NCBI GenBank assembly: GCA_036971615.1
Contig: JAYKKR010000006.1
Location: forward strand, 1,550,001 to 1,614,000
Reading direction: 5' to 3'
From: Amyloporia xantha
Lineage: Eukaryota > Basidiomycota > Agaricomycetes > Polyporales > Adustoporiaceae
Length of the DNA stretch: 64,000 nt
The position numbers were made by a program, and so were the translations under genes. Shown piece after piece: positions 32,174-43,717 of the stretch (its first letter is position 1; every line of letters begins with the position of its first letter). The notes under the pieces were generated by a model that did no database searches, was not told the DNA's origin, and was given only the letters and a program-made list of their open reading frames with translations.

Positions 32174-34757
32174 ATGAGCTTCACATCGACGGTCTCCACA
32201 AGCAAGCATGGTTCTACTAGCAGCAACAGAATCTCCCGGTCCTCTTCCATTCTGCTGTCGCCGTCGAAGCGGAAACGAGCTGAAGAACCAGAGTCTGATT
32301 CCAAGCCCCCACAAACAGCGAAATCAGTGTCGCCCAAAGGTGTAAACTCGTCAAGACCGAGTGGCTGTGCGAATGAATTTCAGGCAGATAAGAGCACGAC
32401 AATCAACAAGCCGCAGAAGCCAGGAGAGATATGGAAGTGGACCCTTACCCGCGACGCTATTGCATCTTGCTTCGCGAAGGATGTCTTGGAGATGCGCGAG
32501 AATGGGACCAAGGGTGCGTGTCTGCTAATGTCTATCAACGGAACAAGAATGATTATAATATGTACTTATGTATGCGCACGATGCAGGCGCTGAGTTCTTC
32601 TGGCTCGGCCGCATTCCCTGTCGGTCAGTGCGGCTCGTCGGACTACTGGTTGGGGTGCAAGTATACGATCAGCGAACGATATACTCTTGCAAGTCTCCCA
32701 TTATATCCTGTTATGTATCCTTCTCATTATCCAATTCAGTGGACGACGGATCGGCCGTCATTGACTGCATTCGGCGGCACCCGGTTCAAGCTACCACAAA
32801 TAACAGTCCTTCCAAACCAAAGTCGAAGGCTCTTGCTACGTCTTCTTCGGCGATTAAATCTACGTTAAGATCCCCCGCAAAGTATCCAACTACAAAGCGC
32901 CCTTCAAGAGAGCTTGCCCCAGCGTCTCCGCCTCTACCCAAGCCAGTCGCCCAGGTTGGCACCTCAGTTCTAGTGGTAGGGCGGGTCATGACGAGAGGGG
33001 AGGGACGAATATTGATGATTGATATGATCGGTAAGCATTCTCGACGTTTGCCTCGTTTGGAAGTCAAATTCCGTTGAATGTCGAGGTCTCACTTGTGTCA
33101 TTGCCGGCTAATGCCTTTGTCGTCGTTGTTTCTCACTCAGAGCCCTGCTCCTCACCGAACGACGAGCCCAATCATTGGCTTGCTGTCGTTGACTTGCACA
33201 AGACGTCTTATTTCGCGTCTGAACTCGGGCCGTTTATCGTCCCGCCGCTCCCCACCCGTTCTTTGGCAGCGAGTAAAAACGTCGTGGGAGCGACATCTTT
33301 CAGTCCAAGCAAAGCGAAGGACAGGGGTAGACTTCTTGGTGAAGACTCAGAGACGGCAATAAGCTCGAGGGAAGAAGCACAAGCTTGGGAGCCACAGACG
33401 CCGTCTTCTGGCTTGTCTTCCACGGATGGTTCACCCTCGTCTGTGGCGTCGACAAGCTCCCAGGGGCAGCAGGTCAGTGTCGCAACATTCTATCGTTCTC
33501 ATTCTCGATTACTTGGCAGGGATCTTGTTGCCGAATATCACTACTGGAACATTCTAGCTCATTCACTCGTCTTTACAGTCCCCACTTCGTCTACGACATC
33601 CTTCAAGACTGCATACACGCGATCTTACGGCAAACACATTTCGTATCTATCTCAAGCATTACATGGATCACGCTCCGCAGCACAACACACGATCGACATC
33701 TGCATCTAGCTCTCGCTCCGTTTCTCCTTCTCCGTTCCCGCGCAATAGTCAACCCAATGCCACAAGACAGTCCGTGTCTTCCCCAGTGGACGACCTTCAC
33801 ATGCTTAAAACCCCTACGAAGCGCTCAGACACGACGCGTGAGATGGCGAATACCGCAAATGAAGAGACCCCTCGGCCATCGCAACTACGCATAGGTCTCG
33901 AGCGACTGCAGCGCGAGACAGATCGCACGCCCCTCGCGTCGCGGACAACTGGTCCCTCTTGGGGTAAATTCCCCTCTTATGATAGTGACGACGACGATGA
34001 CGACGGAGAGAACTCGAGCGGTATCTATGGCTTTACGCTCTCTCATCTGCGCCGCGTCCCGGAGCTGGCGACCCTCGCGCGGCGTGTCGTTGATGCGGAA
34101 GCACGCAGAAGGGCGCGCGAGGAGCGCAAGCAGGCGGATGGAGGCGCCGCGCAGAGCAAGCAGAAGCCCGGCCAGAGACCCCAGGCTGCACGGCGAGAGC
34201 CGAAGAACGCGAAGATAAAGCGTCTGTTCCGCTTTGCCATACGACAGCTGTATGAGGAGGGAAGCATCGTACTGTGGGATGGACCTGTGCGGCCCCTGCC
34301 AGCCCTATCTTGTGCGCAAGGCTTCGACGCGCTGTGGAAGGCGAACGCTAGCGGTAATTCAACCGTGTCGACAGTCAGCTCCATATCTCAGCTCGAAGAA
34401 GACGAAGGAGTGCTGAGTGACCCTCCGCCCGGGGAGGAAGCATACATCCCGCTCACACCAGCCTACTTCACAACTATCGTAGAAAGTGCGATCACGGACA
34501 TCATGGCGCGCGCAGCCGCAAAAGCGTCGGCGTCCAAGCACCGGACGCGGCCTCGCGCGGATTTCTTCCCTGATACGGCGCTACTACGTCCCGTGCCACC
34601 GCCAGGTCCTACTCCAGAGGAGATACTTGTATGGCTACGCCGCGACGCGCGGTGGGAGCGTGTCGGGGATTGGACTGTGAAGGAAACTTTAGAATGGGCT
34701 AAGGGCCAGGGGAGGGTGTGGTGCGTAGGAAACGACAGGTGGGAGGTTTGTGGGTAA
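32174..34757 (+). CDS. stn1: CST complex subunit Stn1 (telomere capping)
   Basis: Joined exons 32174-32513, 32587-32688, 32740-33030, 33141-33472 and 33579-34757 give 747 residues with all phases consistent. Stn1 binds single-stranded telomeric DNA with its CST partners and recruits polymerase alpha for C-strand fill-in. The OB fold starts about residue 78: WKWTLTRDAIASCFAKDV, FFWLGRIPCRSVRLVGLLV, VQVYDQRTIYSLDDGSAVID, VGTSVLVVGRVM. A linker carries WLAVVDLHKTSY, then LRHPSRLHTRDLTANTFRIY and LKHYMDH. A run of six Asp lies about residue 490. The C-terminal winged-helix part reads KIKRLFRFAIRQLYEEGSIV, YIPLTPAYFTTIVESAITDI and DARWERVGDWTVKETLEWA. Exon 2 ends in a GC donor (GCAAGT at 32689). 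Its long Ser-rich inserts are normal for fungal orthologues. Assignment is by motif recall, not by search. Confidence 0.9.
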
Positions 34758-35078
34758 GTATAGGTGGGTTGCAACAGTGCGATTTTATAATAACCCCTAC
34801 TGTGCTTCATATGTAGCGTATGTCTGCCCTTACATTTTGCAGATTTATCCAAGACAATCTGACAGTGTCCTACAAATGCACACGTCCCATATTGAACCGG
34901 CTATATTCAGCAGCTGTAGAGGTACGGAGATAGCAACGTCCGATTAATCTGGCCATCAACGCATAAGTACAGGCGCATTCTCAAGAAACTATCACACTAA
35001 GACTCATTGTACGTTACACTATACAAAATAGAACGAGCAGTGGGGATGAACGAGTCAGGAAAGATGAGATGTAACACC
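34758..35078. other. Intergenic region between convergent genes, nothing seen
   Basis: 320 bases between the stn1 stop and the stop of the mRNA-export adaptor gene. It serves as 3' region for both. No further feature found. Confidence 0.5.
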
Positions 35079-36101
35079 CTAGACCATCTCTACGTCTCCA
35101 TCTGCCTGAGGAGCGGCTGCAGGTGCTTGCGCGGGCTTGATGTCATCCTTCATGAACGCATCCAATTCCTTGTCCAAGTCTTCGGCAGTTTTGGGTTTCT
35201 TCGACTCGCGAGGTGCACGGGGTGCACGTGGCGCGGCGCGGTTTTTCGTCCTCACGGGACCAGGACCACTTTTCCTACGAATAGGTCATGCATTGTCAAC
35301 CACGACACGAACGTGTAGCACATGACGACGTACTCGAGGATGGGCTGCCGTTGAGGCTCATTCCGACTGAGGCGATCCAATAGGGCAGGCTTCTGTATTC
35401 GGTTAATGAGAGACGACGGGGCGCTGGAGCTTCGTCGACCCGGTCGAGTCGGGGGAGCGACTGGGTGATAAAACGCGATTGACATTGGCTGACCTAGGTA
35501 AAAAGGTACAATCAGGACCGAGGCGGATCGACACGTCACACAAATGTGTGGCGCTGAGAATAGGAGCTGCTACCCTTGGCGAGCTTTCCAGCAAATCGCT
35601 CCTTTGCCGCCGCTGCCTCCGGTACTGTTTCGAATGATAGGATGGCGACCCCGGATGACCGGCCACTGCGGTCGTACTTAAGCGCGAACAAGCGAAAGGG
35701 GTCGTGATCGGCGTCTCTCAGGTGAACCGGTGCATTGCGAGCTTCGTACCCTGATTAGTGGCTCACGAACTAGCGTGCCAACTTGCCCAAAGATTTGCTG
35801 CGCATGAACGTAAGTACGAGACCCACGATACATAGGAAAAAGGTAAGACGTACAGTGAGGTCTTTGGTCGTCAGCTCATAGTGCAAGTTTGAGACGATGA
35901 GCTTGGTGTTGGGAGTTGCTGACGCTCCATTGCCACTGACCGCTGGGGCGGGGACATCAGGCGCCATATCATGCAACCATGCTCCGTCTGAACCTCGCGG
36001 ACGAGGGGCAGGCCGCTACAAAATGGTTGTCAGTCCACGCTAGCGTCTCGCGAGATTGGGGGCAGAAGACTGACGCTATATGGCTTCTTGGACCTGTCCA
36101 T
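35079..36101 (-). CDS. mRNA export adaptor, ALYREF/Yra1/Mlo3-like RRM protein
   Basis: Nuclear adaptor that joins the TREX complex and hands mRNA to the export receptor. Start at 36101: MDRSKKPYS, intron, then RPAPRPRGSDGAWLHD and NTKLIVSNLHYELTTKDLT (RNP2 of the RRM), QIFGQVGTLVREPLIR, then across an intron YDRSGRSSGVAILSFETV (RNP1, diagnostic SGRSSGVA) and EAAAAKERFAGK. A C-terminal part GQPMSIAFYHPVAPPTRPGR is followed by RKSGPGPVRTKNRAAPRAPR and the acidic end LDKELDAFMKDDIKPA.. DGDVEMV, stop at 35079-35081. The family's two conserved ends are both present: the short N-terminal box starting with M(D/S)xS, and the C-terminal LDxELDAFM helix. At least six exons, all joined in frame. The RGG-type flanks are proline-rich here. 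This is the only copy in the window. Confidence 0.88.
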
Positions 36102-37491
36102 GATTGCAATATAGAAAGCAGTAGATAAAGTAGAGAAAAGAGAGCGACCGAGGATGTATGACTTCGAGGAGGTTATGTCAGGCAGACGGTGCTGAGTGGT
36201 GAACAGCAACGACCACCTAGCGCCCAATCCATTGTACCCTGAAGCGGAGTGAGAAATATTCAATGTCCGCGCACACCCGGTGACGCATAAGGAAGGTCTG
36301 TACGTTCGTTCAAGGCTCCAAGCACAGGGAAGTCATTCCTTACGCACATATACATGAGTTTACACACTGGGTGCATAGCCCGTTTTAGTGCCTGCAAAAT
36401 CGAGAACCTTTTCTTGGAAAGAATCATTCTTTGATCTTGTTTTTCCTTATGTGAATATGTGATTCAAAACTTGAGCAAAACGTGGAAATATGATGAATTC
36501 ATGAATAAACTAAGAAAGAGCTCACATTTTTCTATGAGAAAAAGGTGTAGGAAAGAATGATTTTGCTTAGGACATTATTCATGATTTGCTCGGGTATAAA
36601 ACAGGCTATGTACCCTGTGACATACCTGATTGATCTGAGAGCACTAACTAGCATATGGGCAGTATCTACGTATTAGCACCGACGGCACGAAAGGCTACTT
36701 GCACAGCTGCTGTTGTCCCTGACCGATCTTTTTGGCTGAGGTATTGCATGAAAGCGGAAAGCTTGTCATCTCAAAAATCCACGCCATGTCAATCACTACC
36801 TACCGGATGCTGGCACCAGATTGCCCTAATGGACGACATGACTGTCAAGCTCAAGAGACTGAGAGATTCAGTGTTTACTTGCCTTTCATTGCCCAGAAAC
36901 GACATAAAGACGATAGGTTCATCAGACCACAGCCACAGACCATGCCTTCAAGCTAGAGATTGTCACAGACCGTGTTATCTTGCCACGCTCAAGAGACTTT
37001 TCGCTATGTCCACGCAATCCAGACGATGAATAATGAATGTATTTGATGGCGGATCCGATATGCATGCACTAGCCACGGCACTAAGTATGTATACACACAT
37101 TTCTGAAGTCCATGGAGAGGCGTATGCTACGATGCAACGAGCTAGACAAAGCGAGACGAGAGTAGATTCCGAGAGGGTCAGGGGGGAAGAGATAAGTTGA
37201 TGGTAGAACCAAGAAAAAAATCCGGCATAGATGCGAGCGAGCAAGTGGCGATGGGAGGGAGCAATGTGGTTAAAATCTCATGCAATGAGGATGTCCGGAT
37301 GAAGATATACACAGTAAAGAGGAAGATGGGCGATGACTGAAGTAGGTGATGAAGTGCTCGGAAATGACGAGCAAGCTATCCGGCGATATAGTACAGAGAG
37401 TTCCTTTTGGATATCACGTAGCGATGCAACAGCTGTAGATTTGTCCTGTGGACATGCGATGACCCATGCGGCCGATTGGATAGGACGATGA
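36102..37491. other. Long AT-rich intergenic stretch
   Basis: 1.4 kb between two minus-strand genes. About 36380-36600 is strongly AT-rich, and 36590-36601 holds a TATA-like gggtataaaac facing right. The open frames after it (36655-37029) are not protein-like. It may hold an unseen non-coding transcript, but nothing supports one directly. Confidence 0.35.
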
Positions 37492-38374
37492 TTATAGTTG
37501 ATAGTCGATGTCCGAGAAACGTTCCACGCTTGTCTCCCTCAATGACTTGTAGCGCTGGCTAGATGGGGAGGGCGAGGAAAACGTAAACGCCGAGTAGATG
37601 CGCTTGCGTTCAGGGGTAGAGAAGGCTGAAAACGACGGTGAGGGTGCACGGGAGGTGGAAACAGCCCCCTCCGACGCGGAGGATAGTGCGGGAGACGAGG
37701 TGCGCTCGATCTCGGCTCGTTCACTTGCCAATTGTTCCTGTTTGGTTTCCTATGCGAACAGGAATGAGCCTAAAAGCGCAGCAAAACGTCTGTAAGGTCC
37801 GTACCTGGATCCTTAGCAGATCCTCTGGAGGAGGCGACTGTTCATATGCCTTCGACAGGTCTGCGAGAGGCAAGACAGTCAACTCATAGCAGCGTGCATC
37901 CACCGCTGCTTGAGATCGCTGTTCGGCATCAAAATTTGACTCGGTCGTCTCGACTTCCTCTGCAACTCTAGGCAACGATGGAGACCTCCGCGTGCCTCGC
38001 TTTGAACTGAGCGTCCGTTTGCTCTTTTTCTCGGCTGCAGGTCGGCTTTTGATCAACACGGAAGATGTTGTGGACGATGAACTGCGCTTCTTCGGGTCCT
38101 TCGACTCCCTGTGTTTCTTGGTGGGAGGAGGTACGTGGAGCTTCGTCGCAAGGACGGTGGCGGTCTTGCGTTTCTTGGTCGTCTTTTCGGCGCTTGGGCG
38201 CAGGCCCGTGAGAGGGTTGATATTCTCCTTGTCCGGATTGTAGACAAGCAATGGTCCGGATGGGAGAGGTGCCACAGCAATCGGAATCTGTGAATCGTCC
38301 ACAGGGTCGGTCGGGGAAGGGGGTGCAGACGCATCATCTCTGAACACGACGAAACTGCGAACAACTGGGGCCAT
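37492..38374 (-). CDS. Unrecognised nuclear protein with KEN box
   Basis: Two exons (37805-38374 and 37492-37749; 55-nt intron with GTACGG donor and CATAG acceptor) encode 275 residues. The head MAPVVRSFVVFRDDASAPPS is followed by VYNPDKENINPLTGLRPS, in which K-E-N with a following Pro is a classical APC/C degron. Then come dense basic clusters (KTTKKRKTATV, PPTKKHRESKDPKKRSSSS, EKKSKRTLSSKRGTRRS), which are nuclear-localisation-like, a helical segment LPLADLSKAYEQSPPPEDLL, and a Ser/Pro-rich tail with many S-P/T-P sites (SSPSPSSQRYKSLRE). This is the profile of a disordered, CDK-phosphorylated, cell-cycle-degraded protein such as a securin- or Whi5/Nrm1-like regulator, but I cannot match it to a named family. 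The promoter holds two MCB sites. Confidence 0.7.
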
Positions 38375-38796
38375 GGTGTTGCAAGTTCGTTTACGGATGT
38401 GAGCGAGGTGAATATTTCAATTGAAGGAGGGGGTATAAATCAAGCAATATGCCCAAGAAGCAGAAGGCAGATGAGTCTCGTGCACGTCGTTGACAGTGAA
38501 GAGAGAGAACGTTGTTTCCTCGAGGCTATAGGTTCGACTATTGAAGCTCCGCAGGTCCGACAAGCGCGCGAGCCACGGCCACACTTATTTCGTGTACGGT
38601 CACGTGAACGACGCGTCGACGCGTTTATTGAAGCCGAGTCCACACTTGCTTTGACTGGCCGCCGCCCAGAGGGGCTATCTGCTTTGTTCTACAAAACGGG
38701 ATATGAGGACGTGGCATGGTCGTGTCGAAACCCATAAAAGGAGTTGATTCAATGCCACTGTACTCCACAATCTCTGTTCCTCCCCCCTGATTCACA
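38375..38796. promoter_or_regulatory. Shared divergent promoter of the KEN-box gene and its neighbour
   Basis: 422 bases separate the two starts. It holds the double MCB palindrome at 38612-38625, and cacgtgaac-like E-box bases just before it (tcacgtga at 38601-38608). No other gene is supported inside it. Confidence 0.55.
38612..38625. promoter_or_regulatory. Double MCB element, ACGCGTCGACGCGT
   Basis: Two ACGCGT hexamers share one 14-bp palindrome. ACGCGT is the binding site of the G1/S factor MBF (Mbp1/Swi6 type) in fungi. It lies about 238 bases upstream of the KEN-box gene start and 172 upstream of the other gene. Confidence 0.6.
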
Positions 38797-39707
38797 ATGA
38801 ACGCTTCGATATCCTACCCCTTCGCAACTGGTGAAATTCCAATACATGCCCCAGAGCCCCACAAAGCCCGATCTCCGCTGTCTGACATTCTCGACCTCTG
38901 GAACCACGAAGATGCCGATACCCTCTACGCGGTACACAATCCCTCGTCCATATCACGACAGGTCAGTCGTGGGTCTCAGCGCCGTTGGCATATGATCTGA
39001 TTCTAAACTTGTGACAGAACTCCACCCGAACAAATCCGCCACTCACTCTTGATGAGTACAAAGGGACTCTGATCATGAAGCAAGTCGGCTTGGTTACGTC
39101 GAAGTTACAGTATTTGCGCAGCTTGCTCATTGATACACGTCTGACCCCGGAGCAACGTGAAGCAATTGATCAATTCGCCTTGCTATTGGACGAGACTCGG
39201 GCTGTGATCCGTCAGCCGCGCTCAGAGGCTTGGAGACTTGGCGACTACGAGGAACCTGACCGTCAAGAACAGTACGGGTGCATCCCTGATGAAGACGCTA
39301 CGGAACTGGACTCACCACAGGCACGCTCAGCATCGGCCTCATTGTCAACCAGCAGTCTGCTGGAAGTCTTGACAAACCATAAGAGTCCTACGTGTGGCCA
39401 CGAAATACATGTGCTACACCCGACAAAGGTGCAGCTCCGGCAGGTCAAAGAGGCAGCCATTGTGCCAAACAGAAGACGCCCTCTGCCTCGCCCACCGACA
39501 GCATGTCCATCTGGCTCAGTGCCGTCGTTGGCGCGCTTCAATCTCACATCTGGGACAAGTGGCGCTTTTGCAAATCCCTGGCCAGCGGCGACAATTACCC
39601 AGCGGAAAAAATCACCACCGGTCCCTCGCGACACCTACGAACGTCGTCGAAAGGGAAAGGGCCCGTGCCAGTACGCCATGGTTGCCTCCATCACCTCATT
39701 CGGATGA
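38797..39707 (+). CDS. Unrecognised gene divergent from the KEN-box gene
   Basis: Two exons (38797-38961, 39018-39707; 56-nt GTCAGT..ACAG intron) give 284 residues. The N-terminus MNASISYPFATGEIPIHAPE and LSDILDLWNHEDADTLYAVH are followed after the intron by NSTRTNPPLTLDEYKGTLIM, then a helical stretch KQVGLVTSKLQYLRSLLIDT, RLTPEQREAIDQFALLLDET. The second half is Ser/Pro/Arg-rich and probably disordered (SPQARSASASLSTSSLLEVL, KKSPPVPRDTYERRRKGKG). The ordered first third, with two helices separated by a short loop, might be a small helical interaction domain. No signal peptide or membrane helix. Splicing is clean and phase 0. I know no family for it. The shared MCB promoter would place it with cell-cycle genes, which is inference. 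Confidence 0.65.
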
Positions 39708-40671
39708 GTGGTCACGCCATCCAACTGAACTAAATGATGGTGGTGACAAAAGTTACGGGAGAGTCGGCTGCCCACAAGTCATGGTAACATTGGAGTCCCT
39801 GAACTCGCGGCACTGGCCCACACTGACTTGGAGTGGACAATGCTGGACTGCGGGATCGTCTAGTGACGAGCAAGGGGACAACCTGTGTGCCGCCTTGAGC
39901 TCTAGGCCACGTTTCAGCATCCAATCGGCGCATCTGCACATCAGCTCAAACGGCTATGCAATGTAAAACGGGTCCGCGAGCAGCATGGATCCTACTCACA
40001 AATTCGATAGATCGGTGACATGCTACGGTCCACAAAACAGTGTGGTTCACCGTCGTGCCGCCATCATCGCAGAGTAACTGTACGGTGATCTATAATGATC
40101 AGTCACCGTAAGTTACGCGTACAATGTCCTGCCACAGTCTGGTAGTGTTGATGACACTGAATGACTGACCCGTTTGTGGAGTGGCAGCATCGAAGACGAT
40201 CGGATTCAATCGTCGAACACGATGCTCCTTGTACATAGCTTGATGTTTTGGAGAAATACCTAGCTATGTCAATCCAAGACTTTGATATTTTCAGGCGTGT
40301 CGGATATGACGGGTGTAGCGGTATGTATAGACTCCATAGTCCACACTGAGGGAAAGCACAGCATTGAGAAAGCGCGTTGCAAAGTCGAGGACGTCACAGC
40401 GTATCACGTGCCGCACTGGACAGTGGACCATGACATTGGTCGGGTGGCCCAGAATCTCCTCGCGAGCTAATTTGCAGGCTGCATCGTTGAGTTCTGGTCT
40501 TCTTCATCTGTCCTTTTTCTATATTGTTGAGGTCTGATTTGGAGTAACTTTGTGGAAAGACCGGAAATTTCTGTCTAAAAATCTCGAAGGCGGAAGGCTG
40601 TCAACTGTTTATATATACTTCAAGTTTCCAAGTCACACTGGTGTTGACCGACCATCTGTAGTCAGTGTCCA
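39708..40671. promoter_or_regulatory. Intergenic region with TATA box of the PAQR gene
   Basis: tttatatata at 40608-40617, about 55 bases upstream of the start at 40672, is a good TATA box. Before it there are only unconvincing open frames (for example 40282-40470). Confidence 0.5.
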
Positions 40672-42264
40672 ATGTCCCTGCGGTCGCGTCATGCAAAGGA
40701 ACTCGTAAGCCATTCATTTTACACTCATACGTAAGGATACCGAAACACGATGTGCAGGATACGGTCGACCCGAACGCACCACCTCCCTCTGGTCCGGAGG
40801 TCGACATTTCCAAGGATCGTCTTACGTTAACCTGGCAAGAGATACCCGCATGGCAGAGGGACAATGACCATATTTTGACTGGTTATAGAAGGTATGCATC
40901 TGTCCTAAACCTTAGGCATATCTATACCGTGGCCTCAGCATACCTTCACTTCGGCATTGCGTAACTCTTTCAAAATACGCGCATCATTGCCGTACATCGG
41001 GTTATGAAATGCAGAAAATGGGATTGAGCTGACTGCAAGCTCCATTTCTCGAATACAGAATACAGTTTAGTTGGCGCGGCTGCGCGTACTCGATGTTCGG
41101 ATGTGCGTGGCATATCTACATTTTTCTAGCACTGTCCAACCCGAGGTCGCTTATGATTGTTGATTGTGCGGTTCCGATTTATTGCTACGGGACATAGACC
41201 TTCACAACGAAACAGGTATGCAACATACCTACCTTTTTTGTAAGGGTCCCGACTTTCATCGCTTGCAGTGAACATCCAGACACATCTATGGGGGGCCCTT
41301 CTCTGTATTACGTTTCTCGGCACGTTCCACGGCGTTTATTTCACGCAATATGAATCGACAACGTGGTTAGACTACGCGATGTTCACGATTTTCCTCTCAT
41401 CTGCCACTTTTTGCCTGCTCGCAAGCACCTTCTATCATACGTTTTTGGTCCATTCCAGAGAGGTTCGTAAATGATACTGGTTAATCACGCTTCCTTGCTT
41501 TAATTTAACTCCGTCGGTATAAAGGTGGCCCTACGATGCCATGCGGCGGACTACGCTGGGATTGTCGGTGAGCTTTTTCCTATCCGCGATATCTCCGTTG
41601 CGTCAAGCTAAGGCAAGCACACAACGATCGTGGTAGTCTTGACAGTGGGATCGTTCTTCCCATGTATCTATTACGAATTTTTCTGTGATATGCCATTGCA
41701 AATACTGTATTTGTCCGCGATCGTTCTGGTTGGTATGGGTACGCAAGTTTCTCCTCGTATTCGGCGCAAAATTTGATCGACCAACGTCGAATTTGCTCGT
41801 TTAGCTGCTGCGTATATCGTACTCGACCCAGAATACTCCAAGCCCAGCCATCGCGGTGCGCGTACGAAGGTCTTCGCAGCACTTGGGCTCTGTGCGATCT
41901 TTCCTGTCGGCCACGGCTTCGTCACACACGGCTTCTGGAAACTCTGGTCCGAGATGGGCTTCGGATGGCTCATCGCCTCCGGATTCTTCTATCTCTTCGG
42001 TGCCTCGCTGTAGTAAGTATTTCCCATCTGCATCGGCACCGAGTGAGCCGAATAGGACCTGGCTGACCGTCTTCCCACTGCGGCGCCGCCCCCTTCAGTG
42101 CCAACCGCGTCCCCGAGCGCTTCTCTCCTGGCACCTTCGACCATTTCTTTGCTTCTCATCAGATTTTCCATGTCTGCGTCCTGCTGGCAGTACTCGCGCA
42201 CTATGCGTGCGTCTTGACCGCGTTTGACCACTGGCACAGCCGGATCGGACAGTGCCTGCTTTAG
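40672..42264 (+). CDS. PAQR / AdipoR-type seven-helix receptor (hemolysin III family)
   Basis: Nine exons: 40672-40704, 40758-40891, 41059-41102, 41198-41215, 41269-41462, 41525-41567, 41637-41738, 41805-42012 and 42099-42264. All phases fit and the total is 313 residues. Family members are membrane receptors or ceramidase-like enzymes that bind zinc (Izh proteins in yeast, adiponectin receptors in animals). Sequence: MSLRSRHAKEL, LTWQEIPAWQRDNDHILTGY, SMFGYLHNETVNIQTHLWGA, then seven hydrophobic helices. Zinc-site signatures: SxxxH in LASTFYHTF, the Asp in HAADYAGI, and HxxxH in ASHQIFHVC. The C-terminus AFDHWHSRIGQCLL is family-typical. The 18-nt exon 41198-41215 is unusually small, but it is needed to build FGYLHNETVNI. 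The substrate or ligand cannot be inferred. Confidence 0.93.
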
Positions 42265-43717
42265 CTTTGCCTCCGTCGCTGCTCTCGTGCGTGGTATTTC
42301 ATAGAATTATAAATAGATGTGGACGAGACATCCGTCACGTCTTTACAAGTCTTCTTTATTTCCATGCCGTTCCACCGTTGACAGCGTGAAGTTCTGAAGA
42401 CGTGAAGATTGGGCCAAGCTTTTGACGACACTCGTGTCCCTGTGGCTCAACAGGTTGTTCCAAGATGCAGTGTCTATCCTGTCGTGTCGTGTATACATTG
42501 CAGACAAGGCTCCGGGCATGTTGACCATTTTGGTTGAGCGAGCCAATTAATTGGTCTTTATGACGAAGTATCACTACTATAATGCCAAATTGGCTCATCC
42601 AGACGAAAGAGAAGCACACATTGTGTGACAGTTCATTGATGCCCTTCGATGATGCCGTAATCTCCCTTGTCTAGGTCCAAACCGGAGCCGGCAGTACGGT
42701 CTATGTACGTTGTTCCGTGGTGCTGACAGGTCGAGGCCTGCGGCCTGCGATAGGGGTCAATACGTCTGAAACGGGAAGGAACGAAAGTCTGCGGTGGGCT
42801 CAATCACTGAGTGTGGTATGATTCATGCAGTGTGCCCTCTCCCTGCTCTCTGACGTATTTCTGACAACAGATCCGTTGAAGAACTGAGCCACCTTGATTG
42901 TGCTGGCAGTCGGGCGCGCAGCCACCGTATCATGCGTTTCATTAACTCTGGACCTGCCTTTTCCGGAATGTGGTGCGACAGTAATTACCTGTGCGCTGAT
43001 GCCGTACTCAAAAGACTGTATCTCATTTGCCATCACGATTACAATCTCCTGTCCGTCATTCTCTTGAAAGCTGGAAATTTTGGTGACGCGGCTGATAAAT
43101 TACTGTCTACGGGGACATTCGGCCAATAATAGGATAGCCTCCTTGCCACTGATGGTCCTCCTATTGGGCGATTTTGTCCGCTCAACTGTCTGTTCGAAAC
43201 ATATTCGTGTGCCACAGGATGTCCATGCCGTGACAAAAGGGAATATTTATGCCTGCTACATGAATTCGCTTGCCATGGCCTGTCCTATGCGCACATCACC
43301 GGGACACGTTTCAGGATACCAAAAAGGATTTGCGAAGGCTGAGCTTCTAAGAACCTTAGCAACGACAGCGGCTTTGGACCACGATCGGAAGCCTGTTGAG
43401 TTCGTTCAATTGATATCAAGGATCCGACATTTGATCGACAAACTGTCACCGACAGCTTATCTTACATTTTACACCACAGGCGCCGAGAATCTCGAGCCGA
43501 TATGCATTAACGTCCGTCTGTACGTCAATCTCGCAACATGCCCATGCCGATTTCATTTTCATTATTCCCGCATTTCAATTCTGGCCTCGTCATCTCCACT
43601 GACACACCGCGGAAATGCATAGGACACCGTCCGTCACTACGTGACGAGCTCATTTCCTTATAATGTGCCGTTTTTCTTTCCCGCTTCAAACGATTTCTTC
43701 TTGTCGCCTTGCCCACC
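42265..43717. other. Intergenic region, no gene recognised
   Basis: 1.45 kb between two plus-strand genes. Open frames such as 43080-43622 have no protein-like character or splice support. The last 60 bases before the P450 start are C/T-rich, as in many fungal promoters. Confidence 0.4.

Noticed and set aside
36655..37029. 124-codon frame after a TATA-like element
   Set aside because: Composition is random and there is no splice or similarity support.
38399..38737. 112-codon frame in the divergent promoter
   Set aside because: Overlaps the MCB-containing promoter of two better supported genes.
43080..43622. 180-codon frame before the P450
   Set aside because: No domain, poor composition, no start context.
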